Part shown: positions 33,447-41,600 of the stretch, in pieces
Position numbering within the stretch: position 1 is the stretch's first letter
Layout of the letters: each line of letters opens with the position of its first letter
Assembly: GCF_001677885.1 (NCBI RefSeq)
Contig: NZ_LOCQ01000049.1
Span: forward strand, 62,001 to 126,000
DNA: 64,000 nt
From: Janthinobacterium psychrotolerans
Lineage (GTDB): Bacteria > Pseudomonadota > Gammaproteobacteria > Burkholderiales > Burkholderiaceae_D
Direction of reading: 5' to 3'
Program-made: the position numbers and the translations under genes
The notes under the pieces: model-generated
What the model was told of the DNA's origin: nothing
Databases searched by the model: none
Seen by the model: the letters and a program-made list of their open reading frames with translations, nothing else

Positions 33447-35219
33447 TCAGTTGCGTTCCATCAACACCGGATACGTCCAGCGGGCGCGGTCGCGATAAGG
33501 CGAGCGGTCGCGCCACCAGCGCAGCCGCGCCTGCGGGTCGGTGGCCAGTGCGGCATCGCCGGCCAGCGCAGCCTGGAACGCGGCGCGCAATTCCGGACTC
33601 GTTTCCATCATGCGGTCGGCCCAGGGCGCCAGCAAATGGCGCGCGATCGGCGACTCGGGCGGCAGCGCCTGGTCGAACCAGCCCATGGCCAGGTAAGAGT
33701 CATCGCTGCCCGGCTCCAGCAGGGCCGCCGCCAGCAGATGGACAGGCTGGCTGGCGGGCACGCGTACGGCTCCCGCCGGCAAGCTGACGCTCTTTTGCAC
33801 CCTTCGCAAGTCTTTCCTCTCCTTGCCCGACATCATTTGTACGGCCTCGACCGCGACGGTGCGCGGCGCATCCATCACTTCCATGGCAACGCCGTGGGCG
33901 CGCAGGGAGGCGATGATTTCCTGCTGCTCGGGTCCTATCCACCAGGCGCGCGGCAGTGCCACTTCGTGCATCGACCGCACGCCGAAGACCGGCATGTCGA
34001 GGGTGACCGGCTCGCCGGTCCAGCGCAGCTCGGTGGCGCCCGAGGCCGGCGAGACATACGATTCGTAGCGATAGCCCTTGAACGCCTGCCGCGTGAACGG
34101 CGCCGCTTCGCGCTCCCAGCGCACCATCAGCTGCGCCGGCCGCGCCGCGCGGTCGCGCGCCTTGGCCGCGGCGATCTTCGCCTGGTCGCGGCCGACGGTT
34201 TTCAAGGACTGTTCCAGCAGCACATAGGTGCCCAGCACCCGCCGCTGGTACGGCTTCATCGCATGGTTCTCGACCAGCACCGTCGGCACCCCCGTGAAGT
34301 CGCCATAGCCGGTGGAATAGCGCGGCCCTTCGGCGCTGATGCGCAAGCCCAGGTGCGGCATTTCTTCATTGACCCAGCTCGGGTAGATCGCCGGCACATG
34401 GCCCTGTCTTGCCAGCGCCGCATCGATATCGGCGTGGTAGTCCCGCATCAGCCAGTCGGCCGTGGCCCTGGAGCGCGCATAAGTGCCCCAGCCGGCAAAG
34501 GTGTAGGTGACGTCATATTGATAGTCGACCCCGTCGCTGACATGCACGTCGATATACAAGGCCGGGTCGAATTGCTTGAGCAGCCGGACGACGGCGGCGA
34601 TTTCCGGCGACTGCAGGCGCGCGTAATCGCGGTTCAGGTCCAGCCCCTGCGCATTGGTGCGCGCGCCTTTTATCTGCGGTCCACGCTGGTGCGGGCGCCC
34701 GTCTGCGCTCGCATTTTCATGACCATCGACATTCAGGATGGGAATAAACACCAGGTCGACCCGGTCGAGCAGGTCATCGCGGCCGCGCAGGGCGATATCG
34801 CGCAGCAACATCAGCCCGGCATCCTTGCCGTCGATCTCGCCGGAATGTATGCCAGCCTGCACCAGTACCACCGGCTTTTTATCGCCAGTGCTGTTCGCCG
34901 GCTTTTTCGCCAGCACATAGAACAGCTCGCGGCCCTGGTAGCTCCTGCCGAAAGGGTGGACAGTGATCAGGCTTGAGGCCGCACTGAGCGAGTATACATA
35001 GGCCATCGTCTGCGCGTAGTCGGGCGACACAAGGAAATTCGAGCGTTCCAGCGGCGTCGCCAGGCGGTCAGTGGCAGCGACCGCCAGCCGCTCGCTGGCG
35101 CCATGCCAGGCTGGCGCGGGGGGCAACACGTCGATGGCGGCCGCGGCCGCAATACTGGTACTCATGAATAACAGAAGTGAGGAAATAAAGGGTGCCAAAA
35201 CCGGCCTTTCAGGATACAT
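33447..35219 (-). CDS. M14 family zinc carboxypeptidase
   Basis: The 590-aa product has a signal peptide (MYPERPVLAPFISSLLLFMSTSIAAAAA) and an M14 catalytic domain. The zinc ligands His and Glu are in GIHSGEIDGKD near residue 125, substrate-binding Asn-Arg in GLDLNRDYARL, and the third zinc His in YIDVHVSDGVDY. A C-terminal region of about 200 residues is of unknown fold. Such enzymes remove C-terminal residues from peptides or act on cell-wall peptides in the periplasm. ATG at 35219 is chosen for the complete signal peptide; an in-frame TTG lies two codons upstream. A Fur-like dyad lies 29 bases upstream. Confidence 0.83.
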   Translation of the reverse strand: MYPERPVLAPFISSLLLFMSTSIAAAAAIDVLPPAPAWHGASERLAVAATDRLATPLERSNFLVSPDYAQTMAYVYSLSAASSLITVHPFGRSYQGRELFYVLAKKPANSTGDKKPVVLVQAGIHSGEIDGKDAGLMLLRDIALRGRDDLLDRVDLVFIPILNVDGHENASADGRPHQRGPQIKGARTNAQGLDLNRDYARLQSPEIAAVVRLLKQFDPALYIDVHVSDGVDYQYDVTYTFAGWGTYARSRATADWLMRDYHADIDAALARQGHVPAIYPSWVNEEMPHLGLRISAEGPRYSTGYGDFTGVPTVLVENHAMKPYQRRVLGTYVLLEQSLKTVGRDQAKIAAAKARDRAARPAQLMVRWEREAAPFTRQAFKGYRYESYVSPASGATELRWTGEPVTLDMPVFGVRSMHEVALPRAWWIGPEQQEIIASLRAHGVAMEVMDAPRTVAVEAVQMMSGKERKDLRRVQKSVSLPAGAVRVPASQPVHLLAAALLEPGSDDSYLAMGWFDQALPPESPIARHLLAPWADRMMETSPELRAAFQAALAGDAALATDPQARLRWWRDRSPYRDRARWTYPVLMERN

Positions 35220-35247
35220 GAACAAACGGCGAGACTTGCGCCACTAA

Positions 35248-35269
35248 CGATAATGATATCTCATTATCG
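35248..35269. promoter_or_regulatory. Fur-like dyad between the M14 gene and the next gene
   Basis: CGATAATGA-TATC-TCATTATCG is perfect over nine-base arms. It resembles the Fur box GATAATGATAATCATTATC but the centre is one base longer. It is 29 bases upstream of the M14 start and 93 upstream of the rightward start at 35363. Confidence 0.5.
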
Positions 35270-35362
35270 ATTTTTAAGGCACTGACAGCCCAGGCCTAAC
35301 CCAGCGCCAGCTTGTTGCGCGACAGGCTATCATTGCGATTTTACAAGCTAGCCGGGATAACA

Positions 35363-36046
35363 ATGAAAACAGCATGGTGCGCAATCGTGGCGGCAGGAAT
35401 ATTGGCAGCGCCGGGTGTACAAGCAGCGCCGCCCACGGTGGGCGAGTGCATGGCGCTGACGCCAGGTATCAAGTTCAGCAAGAATAATGGCGACGTGCAA
35501 GCCAACGTAGAGGCGACCTTCGCGGGCAGGCGGCTCCATGGCACGCAGCTGCTGATCGACGACGACGTACTGCTGGCCACCTACTACCAGGATATCCGCG
35601 ATGGCCAGGTGCAACTGGCCGGCATGACTTACTACAACCAGGACGGCACGGTGCGCAGCAACAATGTCTACACGCCACACACATCGATTCCCGTCAAGAT
35701 GCGCCCCGGCCAGCAAGTGCGCGTGCGATTCACGGACACCGAGACCGGCAGCGACCAGGCCTCGCCCGGCCAGTCCGGCAAGAACACCGCCACGATACGC
35801 AGCGACGAGCGCGAATTCTCGATGACCTTCCTCGGCTGGGAACGCCTGGAACTGGGCGGACGCCGCTTTCCCGACGCCTGCAAGTTCGAACTGCACGATG
35901 TCGGCGGCAAGAGCAAAGGCCGCAGCGGAGACCATGTCTGGTATGCCCAGGGCTTTGGCCTGATCATGACCGACAAGCTGGACGTGGACGGCAAGGTGCT
36001 GCCCGCGCAGCGCATCGCGCTGCAGAAGATTATCAGCGCGCCGTGA
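35363..36046 (+). CDS. Secreted protein, unknown function
   Basis: The 227-aa product has a signal peptide (MKTAWCAIVAAGILAAPGVQA) cleaved before APPTVGECMALTPG. The mature protein is strand-rich (QVRVRFTDTETGSDQ, EREFSMTFLGWERLELGGRRF) and holds two Cys, one near the N-terminus and one in PDACKFELHD, which could form a disulfide. No family is recognised. The ATG at 35363 is chosen for the signal peptide; the ribosome site is weak. It is divergent from the M14 gene and shares the Fur-like dyad region. Confidence 0.68.
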   Translation: MKTAWCAIVAAGILAAPGVQAAPPTVGECMALTPGIKFSKNNGDVQANVEATFAGRRLHGTQLLIDDDVLLATYYQDIRDGQVQLAGMTYYNQDGTVRSNNVYTPHTSIPVKMRPGQQVRVRFTDTETGSDQASPGQSGKNTATIRSDEREFSMTFLGWERLELGGRRFPDACKFELHDVGGKSKGRSGDHVWYAQGFGLIMTDKLDVDGKVLPAQRIALQKIISAP

Positions 36047-36120
36047 AGCACTGCCTCGCCTGTACGGGGCTGGCCAGGCACGCGGGCAAGGCATGCACCC
36101 ACACGGCACAGGGGTGTGCT

Positions 36121-36153
36121 CCTACTTGCCGCGCCCGCTACGGATGACAGAAT
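36121..36153 (+). promoter_or_regulatory. Shared promoter cassette, copy C
   Basis: CCTACTTG with TTGCCG, 16 bases, then CAGAAT at 36148-36153. The hexamer ends 36 bases before the start codon at 36189. Confidence 0.6.
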
Positions 36154-36188
36154 GGGACTTCTTTAATCCATGTCAAAAGGGGTTTCCC

Positions 36189-36536
36189 ATGAAATCATCC
36201 TCACTGATGTTCGCAGCCCTGCTGGCCGGCGCGGCGTCCCTGGCACAAGCGCAGTCGAACACCAAGCCGCCAGTCGATGCACCGATGCGTGACAACACCA
36301 GCACGCCACAAAATGGCGAAGCGGAAAAAATCCAGGATCCTGCGGGCAAACTGGACAAGCGGGAACAGAAAAACGCCATGAAGCCGACCAAAAAAGTGCA
36401 GTCCGAGGCGCACAACAACCCCAACAAACAGGGTACGCCGATGCCGCCGCCACCGCCCAGCATGCAAAATCCAGACGACAAAAAAGGTTCAAGCAGCAAT
36501 ATGGGCGTGGCGCCGCCACCGAAGCGAGCGCAATAG
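36189..36536 (+). CDS. Small exported Pro/Lys-rich protein, paralogue 3
   Basis: The 115-aa product has a signal peptide (MKSSSLMFAALLAGAASLAQA) followed by QSNTKPPVDAPMRDN, a charged middle (EKIQDPAGKLDKREQKNAMKPTKKVQSE) and a Pro-rich tail (PMPPPPPSMQNPDDKKG). The first residues and the AQAQSN cleavage context match paralogue 1. AAGGGG precedes the ATG. It is convergent with pbpC, ten bases apart. Function unknown. Confidence 0.68.
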   Translation: MKSSSLMFAALLAGAASLAQAQSNTKPPVDAPMRDNTSTPQNGEAEKIQDPAGKLDKREQKNAMKPTKKVQSEAHNNPNKQGTPMPPPPPSMQNPDDKKGSSSNMGVAPPPKRAQ

Positions 36537-36546
36537 GCGTTGGCGG

Positions 36547-38652
36547 CTAGCGCCGCGCCAGCGCGTTGCCCCGCACCTCGAACGCTGACCGCGCCACCGT
36601 CTTGCCGCTGGCGTTGACCAGCACCAGAGCATGCTTGCCCGGCGCAGGCTTCCAGCCGAGGCTGTCACCGGCCGGCCCCATATCCTTGCCATCGAGCCGC
36701 CAGCGCAAGCCCTGCCCGGCCTGCGCGCGGAAGAACACACGTTGCAAATGCTGTGGAATATCGGGATCGATGGCGAGGATGCTGTCGTCGGCCGGGTAGA
36801 CGATGGCGGGCGGGCGCACGGTGTCGTCCAGCGCGGCAATCACGGCGCTTTCGGTGCCGGCGATAAACCATTCGCGGCGCGGCGCCTCGAACGCCGGCAG
36901 GTAACGCACGGCCTGCTGCAGCACGCCTGCGGGCGGCCTGGGCGCCTGGCTGGCCAGCTGCCGGTGCAGATAGGCCATCATGTCATGCCAGACCGGGGCG
37001 GCGCCCGTCACGCCCGATACGTCCCACATGGGCTGGCCGTCGAAATTGCCGACCCACACGCCCACCGTATAGCGCTCGGAATAGCCGACGCACCAGTTGT
37101 CGCGCATGTCCTTGCTGGTGCCGGTTTTCACCGCGCTCCAGAAATTCGTGCCCAGCTCATTGGCGAGGCCAAAGGTCATGCTGCGCGCGGCGCGGTCGGA
37201 CAAGATGTCGCCGACGATAAAGGCCGCGCCCGCGTCCATCACGCGCAGCTTGCCTGCGCCGGCCTGGCCCGGCCGCACGCTGGCGGTGCTGTACAGGCCG
37301 CCATTGGCCAGCACGCGGTAGGCGTTGGCCAGTTCCAGCAGGGTCACTTCGGACGAGCCCAGCGCCAGTGACGGGCCATAGTATTCGGCCGGCTCGCTCA
37401 GGCTGGACAGCCCCAGATCCTTCAGGCGATTGTAAAAACTGTCCTGGCCCGTCAGCAGCACCGTGCGCACGGCCGGGATATTGAGCGAGCTGGCCAGGCT
37501 GGTGCGGGCGCTGACATGGCCCTTGAAATGGCGGTCGTAGTTTTGCGGCACGTACATGCCGGCGCCGGTGGCGATATCGATGGGCGTGTCGTCCATCACG
37601 GACGCCGCCGTCAGCAGCCGGCGCTCGATGGCCAGGCCGTATAAAAATGGTTTCAGGGTCGAGCCGGCCTGGCGCGGCGCGACGACGCCATCGACTTCGC
37701 TGCCGCCCGCATTGCCGACATAGGCCAGGATTTCGCCGCTGCGGTTGTCGAGCACGATAATGGCGCCGTCGTTGACATTGCGCTCGCGCAGCGAGGCCAG
37801 CTGCTGGCGCAGATAGTCCTGCGCAAAGCGCTGCAGCGCGCCGTCCAGGGTGCTGGCCACTTGCGCACCGGCTTGTTTGAGCAACTGGCGCGCCACTTGC
37901 GGCGCCGGCGCGGCTTGCGCGAATTGCTTGCTGCGCTGTAAAGCCGTCTGCACGCGCTGGCCGATCAGCTGGCAGCTGCTGTCCATGCGCCACTCCTGCG
38001 CCAGCGCGCAGGCACGCCGCGTCACCGCCGCCAGCGGCGCGTTCGGTGCGCGCACCAGGCTGGCGAGGATAATGCCGTCGGTCTGGTTCAGGCCCGATGG
38101 CGCCTTGCCGAACAGATAGTTTGAGGCGGCACCGACACCTTGCAGGTCGCCGCGAAACGACACCAGGTTCAGATACGCCTCAAAAATCTGCGCCTTGCTC
38201 CAGCGCGCTTCGATCGCGCGCGCGGCGCGCATCTGGTCCCATTTCTGGCCCAGGCTGCGGCCGGTCCTTGACGCTTGCAATGCCGGCTCGAGCTGGCCCG
38301 CCAGCTGCATGGTGATGGTCGAAGCGCCCCTGGCCTTGCTGGAAAACAGGTTGTCCCAGGCCGCCGTCGCCACCGCCCCAATATCGACACCGCCATGGCG
38401 CATAAAGCGCTGGTCTTCGGCCAGCAGCACCGCCTGCTGCAGGGCCGGCGAGATATCGGCCAGCGCCACCCACGGCAGGCGGCGCGCTGCCATATCCACC
38501 CGCAGCGATTGCAAGCCCTCGCCGCCACGGTCGAGCAACTGCGCTTCGGAGCTGCAATAGGCGGCTTGCACCTGGGCCGGCGTCGGTATCGGCGCAGCCC
38601 AGCCAGGTAGCGCCAGGCTGGCGCACAGCACGGCCATCAGCACTCGTTTCAC
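36547..38652 (-). CDS. pbpC: Penicillin-binding protein 1C (bifunctional)
   Basis: The 701-aa product has a signal/anchor segment, a GT51 glycosyltransferase domain (AEDQRFMRHGGVDIGAV, RGASTITMQLAGQLEP, SKAQIFEAYLNLV), a transpeptidase domain with Ser in GSTLKPF, SLN and KTGTS, and the C-terminal BiPBP_C region typical of PBP1C. It polymerises and possibly cross-links peptidoglycan in the periplasm. The start overlaps the alpha-2-macroglobulin stop by four bases, the usual pairing, in which the two proteins are thought to cooperate in defence or repair of the wall. Confidence 0.93.
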   Translation of the reverse strand: MKRVLMAVLCASLALPGWAAPIPTPAQVQAAYCSSEAQLLDRGGEGLQSLRVDMAARRLPWVALADISPALQQAVLLAEDQRFMRHGGVDIGAVATAAWDNLFSSKARGASTITMQLAGQLEPALQASRTGRSLGQKWDQMRAARAIEARWSKAQIFEAYLNLVSFRGDLQGVGAASNYLFGKAPSGLNQTDGIILASLVRAPNAPLAAVTRRACALAQEWRMDSSCQLIGQRVQTALQRSKQFAQAAPAPQVARQLLKQAGAQVASTLDGALQRFAQDYLRQQLASLRERNVNDGAIIVLDNRSGEILAYVGNAGGSEVDGVVAPRQAGSTLKPFLYGLAIERRLLTAASVMDDTPIDIATGAGMYVPQNYDRHFKGHVSARTSLASSLNIPAVRTVLLTGQDSFYNRLKDLGLSSLSEPAEYYGPSLALGSSEVTLLELANAYRVLANGGLYSTASVRPGQAGAGKLRVMDAGAAFIVGDILSDRAARSMTFGLANELGTNFWSAVKTGTSKDMRDNWCVGYSERYTVGVWVGNFDGQPMWDVSGVTGAAPVWHDMMAYLHRQLASQAPRPPAGVLQQAVRYLPAFEAPRREWFIAGTESAVIAALDDTVRPPAIVYPADDSILAIDPDIPQHLQRVFFRAQAGQGLRWRLDGKDMGPAGDSLGWKPAPGKHALVLVNASGKTVARSAFEVRGNALARR

Positions 38653-41600
38653 TGCGCCACCTTGAGGCTGGCGTTGGGGATTTCGCCAAACATTTCAGGT
38701 GCGTACATCGCCTCGATGCGGGTGGCCGGCAAGCTGAAGTCGCCGGCATTGTTCAGGCGCACCGTATATTCCACGCTCCACGTGCCCTTCGGCACAAAGG
38801 CGTAATAGGCGCGGAAGGCGTCAAAGGCGCGCTCCTCGTATGTCGGCCAGACCCAGCCCGAGACTTTCTCGCCTGCGGTGGCCAGCGCCGAATCGCGTCC
38901 CAATCCATTGCCCAGCACGCTGGCGCTGGCCGGAATCGGATCGTCGACCACCACCCAGCTCATGTCGGCCTGGGCCGACAAGTCGAGGCGCACGCGGTAG
39001 ATGTCGCCACGCGACCATGTGCCGGCCGTCTTCTGTTCGACCGGGGTCACGGTTTTCCTGATCGTGTAGCCGCTGGCCAGGGGCGCCTTGAGCGGAATGG
39101 CCGCCAGGCTTTGCACGATGGCCCAGGGCTTGCCGGTGCCGCTGTTGGCCAGGCCCAGGTTGGCCTTGCCTGCCGGCCAGGCCTGCAGCAAGGGACCGAG
39201 CTTGCCGGCCGGGTTCCAGACCAGGGTTTGCGTGTCGCTGCCCAGCTTGGCGGCGACGGCGCCCGTCACCGGGATCGACTCGAACTTCGCCGAGAACTTC
39301 GCCATCGCCAGCGTGCCCCAGGCATTGGCCACCGTGGTATTCCAGCGGCCCTGCTTCTGGCGGCCCAGGCTGCCACGCACCAGGCGGCCGATATCGTCTT
39401 TCCACGCCGGGTCGTCCATCACGGCCAGCAGCAGGCGGTTGGCGTTGACGTCGCCGGACACCATCAGCCACCACCAGTTGTCCTTGCGCTCGGTCGAAAA
39501 GCCCATGGTCGTGCCCTGGAAATTCAGGCGGCTACGCAGGATCTGCTGCGCTTCGGCCAGCAGGGCGTCGCGGCGCGCCAGTTTCGGCGTACGCTGCAAT
39601 AACAAAGACCAGTCGATCACGGCCGAGGTCGGCCACAGATTCGGCGCGATGCTGATCGACGCCAGGGCGTCGGGCGGCACCTTGCCCGAGCGCGACAGCG
39701 CTTCCAGCGCGGCCAGCTTGCGCACCGCGAGGTCATTGGTGGCCAGCGCCGAATGGCGCACGATGCGCCCCTGCACAAAGGCGGTGAGGGCTTCCTCCAT
39801 GCGGTTCTTCGCCTGCTGCGGTATCGCATAGCCCGCTTCCGCACTGGCCGACAGGATATACGCGGTCAGGCTGTCGCTGCCCTGCTCCATCGAGGGGAAA
39901 TACTTCAGCAAGCCGTCCGCATCGAGATAGGCCGGCAGCCTGGCAACGGTGGCCTGCCACAGCGCCTGGTCGCCCAGCGCAATCGCTTTCGAGCTGCTCT
40001 GCTCGAAACAGGTATAGGGATAGGCCTGCATGTAGTCGCGCACGCCGGGCAAATCGCCACCGAGCCTGGCGGCAAAGCTGGTACGGATGCCGCCGCGGCC
40101 CGGCAAGGCGCCGGCCGGCTGCTGCACGGCGATATTGAGCGGCCTGTCGAGCTGCACCAAGGTGGCCTGGTAAGTGCGCACGGGCGTGGCCTGCGCCACC
40201 TTTTGCGTGATTTTCAACTGATCGGTGCGCCCGCCGGCTTTCGCGCTCACTTGCCACACCACGCTGGCCGCGCCCAGCGGCACCTGGTAATCCCAGCCGG
40301 TCTCGCGCGCTTCGCCGGCGGCCAAGGTCAGGCTCTGGCGTGGCAGCGCCTTGCCGGCGGCCGTGGCGTTCAGCTCCACGTTCAGTCCTGCGGCCGAGGT
40401 ATTGCGTACCGTAAAGCCGGCGCGCAGCTGGTCGCCTTCGCGCACCAGCGCCGGCAGGCCCGACATGATGATCAGGTCTTGCGAGCTGCGAATATCCGTG
40501 CTGCCGGTACCGAACAACTGCTGGCCGGCGCTGGCGATCGCGACGATGCGAAAACCGGTCAGCGAGTCGTTCAGCGGCACTTGCACGGTTGCCTCGCCTT
40601 TGGCATCGAGCTTGACCGTGGCTTTCCAGAACAGCAGGGTGTCGAACAGCTCGCGGCTGGCGCCCTTGCCGCCGCCACCGCCGGCCGGAAAAGCCTTGCG
40701 GCCGAAATGGCGCTTGCCGATCACCTGCATCTGCGCGGTCGCCGTTTCCACCTGAAGGCTGCGGCGCGCCATCATGGTGTCGAGCAACTGCCAGCTATCG
40801 TTGGGCATCAGTTCCAGCAGCCCCGTGTCGACGGCGGCCAGCGCCACTTCGGCGCCGGCCGGCAGCGCCTGGCCATCGGCGCGGCGCACGCGCACCGACA
40901 CCTCGGCCTGGTCGCGCGTTTTATACACTTCCTTGTCGGACACCACCATCACCCGCAATTCATGCGCCTGCCAGCCCACGTTCAGGGGCGCAATACCCAT
41001 CTTGTAGGCCGGCTTGCCCAGGTCGACCAGGCTGGTGGGCTGCACGCCATCGACCCGCCCGCGCACCACCAGCACCGATACGTAGACATTGGGCGCGTAG
41101 TTCGGCTTGACGGGGATAGCCACCACCGGTTCGCGCCCGTTCAACTGGCGCACATAGGTGTCGAGGATGCCTTCGCGCTCGACCGTGATGAGGGCCGTGC
41201 CGGCGCGAAACGGCATGCGCACCTGCAAGCTGGCGTCCTGGCCCGGTTCGTAGCGTTTCTTTTCCGGCAGCACGTCGATGCGGTCATTGTCGCTGGCGTC
41301 GAACCACCAGTCGCCGCTGCCGGCGACCCAGGTGTCGCGGTTGGCCACCGCCGCGCGGCCGGCGCCATCGCGCGTGCTGGCGCGCAAGATCAGGTTGCCA
41401 CTGGCCGGCGCTTTCACCTCGCACAGCAGCAAGCCTTTGGCGTCGGTGTTGCCGGTGCAAGCCTGGCTCAGCTTGACGATCTCGCTGCTGTTGTCATACG
41501 CATAAAAACCGCCCAGCAGGCGCCGGCGATGCGAATAACTGTTGCGCTGGAAAAAGTCGACCGCCACCGGCGCATTGGCGACCGGCTTGCCGCCGGTCGA

